Counted from the stretch's first letter, positions 7,999 to 17,435 are shown. The stretch is DNA of 43,202 bases from Candidatus Bathyarchaeota archaeon (GCA_018396395.1 JAGTQN010000003.1:1-43202), one strand, 5' to 3'. Notes: generated by a model not told the origin, from the letters alone. Numbers and translations: made by a program.

Positions 7999-10033
7999 GA
8001 TTAGGCTTCCCGAGGCCCTCCTTAGGCTTGGGAGATGGGCGCCCTTTTCCCCAAGGAACAAAGGTAATCCTTCGGCTTAGTTCCATGGGAAGGTAAGAGG
8101 GCCTGAAGGGCATCCCTTGGCACTTTTCCCGGATCTCTTGGATAAGCTCAGGAAGGCTCATAGCCTGGCGAAATTCCTCTTGGATGCCAGACTTCTCCCT
8201 AACGACGACTGGAAGCTTATCGCTTTCAAGCTCCCTATCGCCTAGGACGATGATGTAGGGAACCCAGCTCGTCTTGGCATCCATAACCCTCTTGGGAACC
8301 GATAGGTTCCTGTCATCTAAGGAAACCCTGATACCCTCGGATTGGAGCCTTTCGGCAATTTCCCTACACTTGGCCAAATGCCTATCAGCGACTGGAATAA
8401 GCCTCACTTGATCTGGGGATAGCCAAAGGGGAAGCATGGGAGCCTTTCCCCTCTCCTCATCCTTGGCGGCATTCTCCAAGAGGATGTAGAGGGTCCTTTC
8501 GAGGCTTCCGAAGGATGAGGCATGGAGGATGATACATGGAAGTTTCCTTCCATCCTCCGCCACATATCGGATTCCAAACCTCTCCCCATTCTTCACATCA
8601 TACTGAACGGTCGATATCTGGACATTCGCCTCATCGGCCCCTATCGCCTGATATTCGTTCTTGATGGCGTAATAATGGGTCATCTCCTTTGTGAGTTTGA
8701 AAAAACTCGGAACGCCCATCTTTACGCAAAGATCCTTTAGCCAAGCTTTATGCTTCTCATAAAACCATTCTACGCCCTCCCATCCTAGGACCCAATTTCC
8801 CTTAGCTATGACTCGATCCATAAGATCCTTGAATATGAGGCATAGCTTCTCGAACTCTTCCTTCGCCTGATCCTCGTTACCGCAGAAGCAGTGCTGATCC
8901 GTCATGGTGAATTGTCTCAGCCTCCTCAGACCCACGAGTTCTCCGCTCAGCTCCCTCCTGAAGCATGGGACCTCCTCATAGACCTTCACGGGAAGATGCC
9001 GATGGCTGAAGATTGCCTTCTGAACGAAGGGAAAGGCTCCGGGATCCGAGGAGAAACGAAGGACGAAGGTCTCACCCTCATATTCCATGGCATAGTCCCT
9101 TTCATGAAACTCCCCCATCAGCTGCCTTATGGCTTCCACGCTCTGCCTATAGATTAGGGGGTTCTGGATCTTCATGGCCCCCCATGGTATGGCAACCTTA
9201 AAGAGGGCATAGTCCTTGATGAGATCGAAGATGAGGGCTCCGTTTGGGTAGAGCTTGAAGTTTCCGAGGTCGCTCTCGGGACAATAATCCATGAGCTCGA
9301 GTTTTCGCATATAATCGATGTGCTTGGGGACTCGCCTCCCAGGGTTTCCCTCCAGCTCATTCCTAACAAAGATCCAAAGGAGCCTGTAGACCTCTTGCCC
9401 GCGCTGAAAAATGGGACATTCCTTCCAGTTATCGGGAGTAACCTCGTACTCGCTTCCATCTGCATCGACAAGAATGAACCTTCCGAACCTTTCGCCCTCC
9501 ATAGCCCTCCCCTCCACCTTCTCTGCCTCCTTCCTTTCCTTAACCGCCTCCTCCCCCCTTCCCATCCTCCTCTTCCCCTGCCTCAAAGCCTCTGCCCCCG
9601 CACCCAAAGGAACTATGGACCTAGAAAGCTCAGAAAGGGGATGGCCCTTGCATTCGATGGTAAAGCCCTTATACCAACCGAAGGGGCTCCTTCCAACCTT
9701 AAATTCTCCTAAAGTCGAAAGGGAGGCCTCTAGGTTTTGAAGGATCTTTATCGCCACCCTTGGCTTGGCGAGTTCTGGGGATAGGTGGGCATAGGGATAG
9801 AGCATCACATTCTTTGCGCCAACTTTTCTAGCCACATCGGCGACTTCTTGGGCCGCCTTCATCACCACGTCTTCTGGACTAACCTCATCGATGGACTCGA
9901 CTGTGCAGAAGGCTACGAGGACATTCTTCATAGCCTGACTTTTCCTATCCTCCGTAAGCTCCTCCCTTTCCGATGTGGCAGGACTTTTTACTTGGTAGGC
10001 GAAGCTATCGGCATGGATTAGGAGTAGCTTCAT
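7967..10033 (-). CDS. thrS: Threonyl-tRNA synthetase, archaeal type with N-terminal editing domain
   Basis: 688 aa; MKLLLIHADSFAYQVKSPA...LYPYAHLS...FGWYKGFTIECKGHPLSELSR...FVLRFSSDPGAFPFVQKAIFSHRHLPVKVYEEVPCFRRELSGELVGLRRLRQFTMTDQHCFC. The 3' end overlaps the convergent PqqD gene by 32 bp. Confidence 0.95.
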   Translation of the reverse strand: MKLLLIHADSFAYQVKSPATSEREELTEDRKSQAMKNVLVAFCTVESIDEVSPEDVVMKAAQEVADVARKVGAKNVMLYPYAHLSPELAKPRVAIKILQNLEASLSTLGEFKVGRSPFGWYKGFTIECKGHPLSELSRSIVPLGAGAEALRQGKRRMGRGEEAVKERKEAEKVEGRAMEGERFGRFILVDADGSEYEVTPDNWKECPIFQRGQEVYRLLWIFVRNELEGNPGRRVPKHIDYMRKLELMDYCPESDLGNFKLYPNGALIFDLIKDYALFKVAIPWGAMKIQNPLIYRQSVEAIRQLMGEFHERDYAMEYEGETFVLRFSSDPGAFPFVQKAIFSHRHLPVKVYEEVPCFRRELSGELVGLRRLRQFTMTDQHCFCGNEDQAKEEFEKLCLIFKDLMDRVIAKGNWVLGWEGVEWFYEKHKAWLKDLCVKMGVPSFFKLTKEMTHYYAIKNEYQAIGADEANVQISTVQYDVKNGERFGIRYVAEDGRKLPCIILHASSFGSLERTLYILLENAAKDEERGKAPMLPLWLSPDQVRLIPVADRHLAKCREIAERLQSEGIRVSLDDRNLSVPKRVMDAKTSWVPYIIVLGDRELESDKLPVVVREKSGIQEEFRQAMSLPELIQEIREKCQGMPFRPSYLPMELSRRITFVPWGKGRPSPKPKEGLGKPNPSHGSPPKPA

Positions 10034-10166
10034 GGAAAACCCTTGGAGGCTTGAAACATAGGAACCCAGGCCTTATGGGCGCTAATGGCGCCTGCCTTTG
10101 GGGGTTTGGCTTTCACTTTGGCTTTGCATCACCTGGCCTCCAATATAGGTTTAAGGTCTTACATTT

Positions 10167-10206
10167 AAAACTTTACTTTTCTTGCGAAAACTTTACTTTT
10201 CTTGCG
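10167..10206. repeat. Perfect 20-bp tandem duplication AAAACTTTACTTTTCTTGCG x2
   Basis: 10167..10186 and 10187..10206 identical; located upstream of thrS. Confidence 0.95.
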
Positions 10207-10664
10207 CCATCTTATATGGCTTTATGGATCCGTCCTTCCTGTTCTTAGAGAACAAATTTTAATATAACCTCGAGGCGGAAAATATCCGAGACGATAATTC
10301 AATTAGGCGCTAGAACTAATCCAAAGGAGTCATCGATGAAATTATGCCGTTGCTTTTTCCCATATCCATAATAGCGCATCTCAAATCAAATCAAATAATC
10401 CTAGCTGTTTGCCAAATTCTTAGCCCTTTAAGTTATTCAAAAAGATATCGGAAATTTAATAGTAGTTTTTAGATTATATTGGAGTTTTCTACGATTTATT
10501 GACTAAAATTCGCTCATATTAAGAAGACGGTAAATGGCTGTCCTTCCTTTATGAGGCCAGTTTCAGTTCTTCAGCTAAGCTAGAAACGTACTTATTTTAC
10601 TTAACCTTAATGGCCAGAGAAGGCGTAGGCCATCAGCTTAATATGAACGCTAAACTTTATCCCT

Positions 10665-11268
10665 TTATTTCCTTTCTTCCTTTTTATATTCGAAGTAAGA
10701 GTAAGCAATCGTATAAAAATAACAGAAATTATAAATAATAGCATTAATAGAATAAAAATCAGAAGAGAAAATAGCAAAGAAAGTGATGATTCCAACAATC
10801 TTAAAAAGTCTTCCTCCTAGCTTATGAGTCTTCTTCCAGACCTTCTCATTGCTTAAGGTCCATGGAGTTCTTATCCTATGAACCAATTCATTTTTGCATT
10901 CTCCACTAGAATTCAAACAAAGTAGAAGAGTAACGCAAAACCTGGAATGATAAATCTCATAATATCCAATCTTATTCCAAAATTCCATAGAATCGTTAGT
11001 ACATATAGATAGAAAAAGAATCCCATCATAATTGTTACAAAAGCATCATAGTATCTTCGAAATTTTTCTATATTTTCTCTCAGTGGATCGATCCTTGGAA
11101 TTGCAACAAACAATAAAAACAGTAGAACAGATATGAAAGGCAATAAAAACATACCCCAGAATTTATGTATAAAGCCATACGCTTCCCCCTGTAAGTTCCA
11201 ATGGGAAGCCATTTTTCAGGCATGCAAGGATAAGCATAAATACCGATGATGAAGGAAAGGAGGATCAT
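10665..11268 (-). pseudogene. SdpI-family (DUF1648-SdpI) membrane protein, multiply frameshifted
   Basis: Fragments in three overlapping frames: IIGIYAYPCMPEKWLPI / HWNLQGEAYGFIHKFWGMFLLPFISVLLFLLFVAIPRIDPLRENIEKFRRYYD / RIRTPWTLSNEKVWKKTHKLGGRLFKIVGIITFF. Confidence 0.75.
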
Positions 11269-11511
11269 TATGGATGTGACGAGTCAAGCCTTTCTCATAA
11301 GGGAATACCCCTTATGCCGAAGAGCTCCTCCTTAAGCCCCATTATCGTTATATTTTTTTGCTTTATGACTCAATCTATTTTCGGATTTTCCCTAAAGTCT
11401 ATTGCTATTCTTCGGGCGAGCACCATCGAAAATCTACGGATTAAAGGCGAATGTCAGATCTTAAAGGAAGGTAAAGCTTAATCGAACCATAAAGCCTCTT
11501 TTCCTTGGAGT

Positions 11512-11996
11512 ATGGGCCATAAAAGAGTTAATGGCATTCTTGGAGATATGGGAAGAAAGAGGTTGAAAGATGCGTCATTCTTAGTCGATACTGAAGCATT
11601 CTACAAAACAATCCTACCAATAGAGGCTAAAGAACTCAAGAGAGGGTGTTCAAGAATTCAACTTATCCATGGATTTAGGTTTTCAGCCTCAACCAAACCC
11701 TTATCCAGCCATGGAGAAATGCATGGTTTAACAAGCAAGCCAGCGAATTCTTGGACACGCCCGAACTCAAGATAAAACCTTTAAAGCCCAAAATAACCTT
11801 CGCCGATAACATCGAAATCGAAAGCCTGCATCTCACTAGTGTATGCAAAAAGTCCTAGATAGGGGATGGAGCATTTCAAGTAGCCATAATGGAGATTCCG
11901 GAATCACTGCTTGATGTAACAACCTGGGAAGGTTTAGGGCTAAAAGTCGACCTGTAAGAGGAAACGGGAATACTTAAGATCATTATGGTGCGGTAA
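11512..11996 (+). pseudogene. Second retropepsin-like aspartic protease copy, decayed
   Basis: MGHKRVNGILGDMGRKRLKDASFLVDTEAFYKTILPIEAKEL, later FQVAIMEIPESLLDVTTWEGLGLKVDL*, collinear with 3249..3592; DTG is DTE here. Confidence 0.65.
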
Positions 11997-12208
11997 TCCA
12001 CAGCTCTACACTTAAATAGAAAAGATTATTTCAGCGAACTTCATAAGCGTGCATAAAAGACTTTACCTAAATGGAAGCATTCATGCTAGCGCGTAGATTA
12101 ATCAAAGCCGTGAGCATGCTCTAAGGCTTATGACTTCAGATATGATATCTTAAGTGGTTGCACCGCTCGATACTAGCCTTAACGATAGCGGGCAGTCGCA
12201 TTTTATTT

Positions 12209-12655
12209 TTATTTTTGCCTTTCCGAAACCCAGTAACTCCTTCCAGAGGATAGAATCTCCTTCTTAAAAATCGTAGCCTCATGCTTATAGCGCTCTACCG
12301 CCTCAGCCAAGGTTTTGAAAAGCTCCTTTCTATGCCTTGCGGCCACGACGACATAGACGAGATCCTCGCCTATTCCAAATTCACCCAGCAAATGATGGAT
12401 CCGAACATCTACGATTCCCTCCCTCTTCATAAGATCAAGGCATATTCTTTCAAGTTCATCATTGGCCCTTTCCTCATAGGCTTCTAATCGGAGACTCTCC
12501 ACTTCTTCCCCCATCGATGTTTCGCCACGAACTACACCGACGAAGATGCCGAGGCATCCAGCCCCTCTGAAGGAAGGATTCCTCCTCACATCTCCGATGA
12601 TCTCTTCTAGGGAGATTTCCCCTTTTCGATGAACGGATCCATGCTTCATCGCCAT
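12209..12655 (-). CDS. moaE: Molybdopterin synthase catalytic subunit MoaE
   Basis: 148 aa; GAGCLGIFVGVVRGETSMGEEVESLRLEAYEERANDELERICLDLMKREGIVDVRIHHLLGEFGIGEDLVYVVVAARHRKELFKTLAEAVERYKHEATIFKKEIL. Confidence 0.9.
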   Translation of the reverse strand: MAMKHGSVHRKGEISLEEIIGDVRRNPSFRGAGCLGIFVGVVRGETSMGEEVESLRLEAYEERANDELERICLDLMKREGIVDVRIHHLLGEFGIGEDLVYVVVAARHRKELFKTLAEAVERYKHEATIFKKEILSSGRSYWVSERQK

Positions 12656-12757
12656 TCCCTTCCCTCACCTCCCCAGATCCTTTGGTTTTGAAATCTACAG
12701 CCCCCTTATTCCTTTGAACCAAAGCTTATATTAGCCCTTTGGGAAAAAAATTACTGC

Positions 12758-12907
12758 GCCGGGGTAGCCTAGAGCATTGAGTGCGGGTAGCCTGGTAGGG
12801 TGCAGGCCTGCTATCCAAGAGATCTGGTATTGTGGGTTGAAAGCCTGTGGCGCATCCGCGCCTCACGGGTTCAAAAACGCAAGGCGTGGAAAATCCCGTC
12901 CCCGGCG
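12758..12907 (+). tRNA. tRNA-Ser(GCU) with three apparent introns (about 12773..12790, 12814..12841, 12876..12893)
   Basis: Acceptor GCCGGGG/CCCCGGC, discriminator G; D-stem GCC/GGT; anticodon stem CAGGC/GCCTG with loop CTGCTA-A; long variable arm GGCGC-ATCC-GCGCC; T-stem ACGGG/CCCGT. Cloverleaf forms only after removing 18+28+18 nt. Intron edges are by eye. Confidence 0.85.
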
Positions 12908-12937
12908 CCTAGCAAAGTGCCAAAAAGCCTGGCTGAA

Positions 12938-13032
12938 GGGCCGGTCGTCTAGTCTGGTTAGGATGCCACCCTTACGAAGCCATAGGACTTTAGGAAAGGT
13001 GGCGGTCGCCGGTTCAAGTCCGGCCCGGCCCA
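12938..13032 (+). tRNA. tRNA-Val(UAC) with anticodon-loop intron (about 12977..12996)
   Basis: Acceptor GGGCCGG/CCGGCCC + A; D-stem GTC/GAT; anticodon stem CCACC/GGTGG with loop CTTACG-A; T-arm GCCGG-TTCAAGT-CCGGC. Confidence 0.88.
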
Positions 13033-13121
13033 CTTAAATTTTTAAGTGAATCCTTAAATCAGAACATGCTTCCTCCCCTAATTGATGGGTATGAAGGCTA
13101 AGTGTGTGTTTGCTTTAGGAT

Positions 13122-13454
13122 GTGGATGTTAGGCGTTGGTTTGACAATTTGGCGGCTAAATCTATCGTGACGGCTACTGTTTATCTTAGGACTTGGGTTT
13201 TTACTGCGAGCTTAACAAAAACTGATGCTAAGGCGATTCCCAAAGTTGCCAAAACCAAGGCTTTCAGGGATGACTTCACAGACTTTATTACGCATATGGA
13301 GCGTGAGGGCAAGCATAGGCCACAAGCTGATACTTATGATCCATATACCTTTTTACCTTGTCAGAGCTCATTTTCTTATATCGACTGGAACATACTCGCC
13401 CTTAACAGTCCTTATTACAAAGTCCACCACGCCCTGAAGCTGAAGGCTTTTTGA
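13122..13454 (+). pseudogene. N-terminal remnant of an archaeal tyrosine integrase/recombinase
   Basis: VRRWFDNLAAKSIVTATVYLRTWVFTASLTKTDAKAIPKVAKTKAFRDDFTDFITHMEREGKH resembles the SAM-like N-terminal domain of archaeal integrases; no catalytic domain follows in frame. Lies just 3' of tRNA-Val. Confidence 0.6.
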
Positions 13455-13717
13455 AACAAGAGGAACAAAAAGAGACTTCTCAGCGCCAACAAATTCAGGC
13501 GAATAATAGACTGCATCTTTTCGCTAAGCTCTTTACGCACATACTCCATACGCAATTCTTGGCTTTCCTCCTGCTGAGAACCAAAAACAAGCTGGGCATG
13601 CAAAACACCATCGAAATACACAGGCCTTGGACAGTAAACATGCTTAACATCAGTAACCGAAACCAGGGATTCAGCAACGTAAGAAATGGGTAACTGCCAT
13701 TTTTCAGCCTTATTCAT
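13415..13717 (-). pseudogene. Truncated Cas4-like N-terminal domain
   Basis: LVSVTDVKHVYCPRPVYFDGVLHAQLVFGSQQEESQELRMEYVRKELSEK matches the Cas4 N-terminal VxDVxxxxYCPRxxYF pattern; nuclease motifs and C-terminal cysteine cluster absent. Confidence 0.6.
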
Positions 13718-14241
13718 TCCTTATTCTTTTCCAACTTTTCTATGCTTTCCATAATTTTCGCGTAAGTTTCAATGCTGCATCTCCATCCAGCGAGAATCAT
13801 GTCTTTTATCGCTTGCCTTATCCCCTCCTTTGTAATAATCCTTTGAGAAAAAGCTTTAACCAAAATGTATGGCGTTCCAGCGTAGGCTATTCCATAGATT
13901 TTTGCTGTTTTCCTCGCAACTTCATCGTCTATTATGGCTATTCCGCCCAGCTCTTTGGCTATGGCCAGAGCTTCAGCGTCAGTCACATGAAGGCCCTTTG
14001 TTTGTAAAATGGTTTCCAAGAAACTTGTGTATTTGGGTTTTACAACTTTGAAAACACCCTTTTGAAATAACTTTTCCAAGGCTATGGCATCTGCAATGCC
14101 CTTACGCTTGCCTTCATCCACAACCTCACATTTCACGTTTGGAGAAGTCAACTTTTCACATTCCAATTCTTCAAAAATTCGGCTTAATCCAATCTTTGTT
14201 ATGTAAATTAACGGAGTTGAATTGAAAACAAGTAGCTTCAT
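13714..14241 (-). CDS. PIN-like (DUF3368) toxin
   Basis: MKLLVFNSTPLIYITKIGLSRIFEEL...VKCEVVDEGKRKGIADAIALEKL...LHVTDAEALAIAKELGGIAIIDDEVARKTAKIYGIAYAGTPYILVKAF. Confidence 0.8.
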   Translation of the reverse strand: MKLLVFNSTPLIYITKIGLSRIFEELECEKLTSPNVKCEVVDEGKRKGIADAIALEKLFQKGVFKVVKPKYTSFLETILQTKGLHVTDAEALAIAKELGGIAIIDDEVARKTAKIYGIAYAGTPYILVKAFSQRIITKEGIRQAIKDMILAGWRCSIETYAKIMESIEKLEKNKE

Positions 14242-14576
14242 TTTTGCTCTGCCGCAGATGCTTCTTTGAACTCTTTTTCAATTTCTTCTGGCGAATACCT
14301 AACCCACTCAACATTGCGTTGCTTCACGAGGTCGGCGAACTCCCAAAGCGAGAGCTTAGCCATCTCCGCAGCCTTGGCAAAGGTGATCTTTCCATCGCGC
14401 AACAGCTCAAGGGCTGTTTGCTTATGCCATTCGCCAATGCCCAACTCAAGAAGAGTCCTAACAACAGTGGCCTTATCCAAACCTTCCCACTCAATTACTT
14501 CTTGAATTTCTTTCTCGATTTCCTCTGGAATTCTTACGGCTAAGGGCTTAAGCCTCAACTTCGCCACCGTAAACAA
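14238..14576 (-). CDS. UPF0175-type antitoxin with N-terminal ribbon-helix-helix-like segment
   Basis: LAVRIPEEIEKEIQEVIEWEGLDKATVVRTLLELGIGEWHKQTALELLRDGKITFAKAAEMAKLSLWEFADLVKQRNVEWVRYSPEEIEKE; overlaps the downstream toxin by 4 bp. Confidence 0.8.
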   Translation of the reverse strand: MFTVAKLRLKPLAVRIPEEIEKEIQEVIEWEGLDKATVVRTLLELGIGEWHKQTALELLRDGKITFAKAAEMAKLSLWEFADLVKQRNVEWVRYSPEEIEKEFKEASAAEQK

Positions 14577-14911
14577 AAGGTATCAAACGCATACTTAAGA
14601 GTTGCGTCGTCAAAAATAAGCCAACGGATGCGGAGCAAAAATCCCAATAAAGGGAATTGAAAGGCCGGAGTAGAGCTTATTTGGAGAAGCTCGCTAAAAA
14701 ACTTGATCCCTACGTGGAAGAGGACAAGATTCGTCCCGACAAATTAATAGGGAGCCTGCTTCCTTTGCAAAGGGTTCCCTTCGTTATGTGTATATTGTGA
14801 TGGCAGGGAAAGAGAGGATGCATGGAAGATTCTCCGCGGTCTTGGTGTTACCAAGCATATATAGAAATATGACCGCCAAACATTTGAGGATTGGCTACCT
14901 GGCGCCGCCTC

Positions 14912-15766
14912 GGTGCTGTAACCTTAAGCCTTCCGCACCGCCTCCTTTACGAGGCTTAGCATGGAAAGGGGCTCCGGTCCTAAGGATCCGCATGGAGCCT
15001 TAAAGCCATATGATACCTTACGTTATAGTAGCCCTTCCAGGCTTTAAGCCATGCATCCGCATGGCCGAAGGGCTTATGGCATCTGCAGGGAACGTAAAGG
15101 TCGAAGATAATAAAAGTCCTTAAGCCTACGCTTTACTTCCTTGCTGAGCCTTTCAGGAGGCTTTAGAAGGCTTCCATCATGGATGAGCCTTAGCCCTAGC
15201 TCCGAGTAAGGCTTTACTTTATGCCATACCATGGAGCCCCATCGGCTACTACGAAACGATAATCCTTATGCCATAATTTTCCTTTCCTTAACTTAAGCTT
15301 CCTTAGGAATAGATATGCTATAACGGAACATAACGTAAGGCTATTCTTCTCCTCATCCAGCTCATGCTAAGCGCAAGGATTCGCCTGGCCTTGATCTGGG
15401 CTCTAAGGCCATCCATTCCATATCCATATCCAGGCTTCCATCGAATGCCCCACAGGCTTACGGTCCTCCCATCTCATCTCGTCCACGAAAGCCTTCTTAG
15501 CCCTTCCGTATAGAAGGCTTCTGAAATGATGAAATGAAGGGCTTCCGAACCTATCGAATGGATCCAACGCCATATGGATTCATGGCCTCTAGGAAGCCAT
15601 AGGCTTATTCTATGGCTTTTGAATCCTTCCTTAAGGATAGACATGAAAGGTATAAGTAAAGCGAATGGCCTACTTCACGATCTGCCTAGGATTCCTATCC
15701 CTCTCGAAGGTTTTCATAGGACATCGAGGGAGAAAGGGCTCCTCTAAGGCTTAAGGTTACAGCACC
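14912..15766 (-). mobile_element. Decayed IS6-like element, copy 1 (855 bp)
   Basis: Terminal inverted repeats GGTGCTGTAACCTTAAGCC...GGCTTAAGGTTACAGCACC; flanking GCCGCCTC (14904..14911) and GCCACCTC (15767..15774), 7/8 match; internal sequence largely collinear with copy 2. Confidence 0.8.
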
Positions 15767-15932
15767 GCCACCTCTATAGAAAGGCTAAAGTAGCAAATGA
15801 TAGGTAAGGTTATGACCAAGGAGTCGGTGTGAGCTAAAAATAAAGGACTCACTTAATTTTTTAATCGCATCCCGCCCAGCCCAAAGACAAAAATTTGTTC
15901 GAACTTTTTGAGAAATCCTTGCCAAGAATCCG

Positions 15933-17075
15933 CTATTTTTCAAGGGATTTTTCCTCAAGGGTTATAATAGGACTATCCCTTTGTTCGTTCAAAATTTGGC
16001 TTTTATTACAAAGATTCCTCATTCCGTTGTCAAGGGCATTCATCGGAGGGGTGCGAACTAAATTAGGATCCAATGGTGACCCTATTAATCGGAGTCCCTT
16101 CTTGAAGGAGTAAACGTAGGGAATGGCTATATCAACTTTTTCGCTTGCCTGTATTTCCTTATAGATTCTCTTCGTAAGCTCGTACATGATCTTGGGTCTT
16201 TCTGTAGAAATGGTCATGAACCTCAGCCTCATGTAGACGCCATACCAGTCGGACATATCGGCCCTGATGTAGGGCTCCTGTCCCGTGGCCTTTATGATGT
16301 CCGCCGTAACCTCCCTTGCGGCATTGAGTAGAATCCTCTCAGCCTCATTCCAATCGGAGTCGTAGCTCATCCTCAAAACGAATTCATCGAGCATGTAAGC
16401 GGGCCCCGTGGAGGGTCTATGGGCTTCAAATTTGATGAGTTTCTCCTGATGCTTAGGCGTGTAGTTGATGAGGAGGGCACTGAAGAGCATGGCATTTGGG
16501 ATTAGGATTGTCCTGTTCGCAGGTTCCTCGCTGCCAACGCTTCCACCTACCTGATTGAGGGTTGTGTAAAGGGGAGATATTCCTACGACATCGCCTACCA
16601 AGCCATAGGAGGGGAGTTGTATTCGATCCCCTACTCGGAAGGGTCTTATGATGGATATGAGGAGCCATGCGGCAAAGCCGCTAACGGGCGCCTGTAAAGA
16701 CCAGCCTAGGATCAACCCTCCGAAGGCTGCAAACATCGATCCAACGGCTCCTAAGGAAAACCAATTGGAAATTATGAGGGCCAGCCCTACGAGTATGAAG
16801 GAAAACTTCACAAGACCATGGAGCATAGTGGCCTCGCCTTCTCCAATCTTCACCTTCGCCGTTGCGAACATTATGATGATGGAGCTAACCTCATAAAGTA
16901 GCGAGAGGCCTACTATGAGGAGTATGAGACGGACGAAGCGATCCGCGTAAGCAAAGGGCAAATAGGTTTCAATTATGTTCGAGATCTCCAAGCCATAGAA
17001 CCAAATGGATAAAGCTGTTGTTGCAAAGATGAGGATCCATAACCTTTTCTTCAACCTGTGCAAGGTTGACACCAT
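15933..17075 (-). CDS. MscS-family small-conductance mechanosensitive channel
   Basis: 380 aa; SMFAAFGGLILGWSLQAPVSGFAAWLLISIIRPFRVGDRIQLPSYGLVGDVVGISPLYTTL...ANRTILIPNAMLFSALLINYT. Confidence 0.9.
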   Translation of the reverse strand: MVSTLHRLKKRLWILIFATTALSIWFYGLEISNIIETYLPFAYADRFVRLILLIVGLSLLYEVSSIIIMFATAKVKIGEGEATMLHGLVKFSFILVGLALIISNWFSLGAVGSMFAAFGGLILGWSLQAPVSGFAAWLLISIIRPFRVGDRIQLPSYGLVGDVVGISPLYTTLNQVGGSVGSEEPANRTILIPNAMLFSALLINYTPKHQEKLIKFEAHRPSTGPAYMLDEFVLRMSYDSDWNEAERILLNAAREVTADIIKATGQEPYIRADMSDWYGVYMRLRFMTISTERPKIMYELTKRIYKEIQASEKVDIAIPYVYSFKKGLRLIGSPLDPNLVRTPPMNALDNGMRNLCNKSQILNEQRDSPIITLEEKSLEK

Positions 17076-17435
17076 TAAATGCTAATATCCTAAGTAATGC
17101 TTTACCCTACGCTTCCGCCTCTGCTTTCTTAGCAGAAGGGAAACGCTGTCCTTAAAAGCCTTATTACGACCCAGGCATATCCTTCGAAATACGGTTCGAT
17201 ATAGGGCGATATCCCCTAGCATCGATTTGGACTAAAAATCCAAAGCTTGGAATCGTTCCTGGAACTCAAGACTCAAAGCCTACTTAAATCCTTGGGGATT
17301 GCATCCCTTCCTTCGAGGCCGAAAGTATTTAAGGGGGATAGCTCCTTGATCCAAGGAAAAACATAGGGCTTAGTTAAAAGAGGAAAGAGGAAAAAGAAGG
17401 GGGTAGGGGTTACGCCCATAGATCCCAAGAACATC

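Noticed and set aside
12777-13037. 86-aa ORF in the track
   Set aside because: It lies across the two intron-containing tRNA genes; the RNA structures explain the sequence better.
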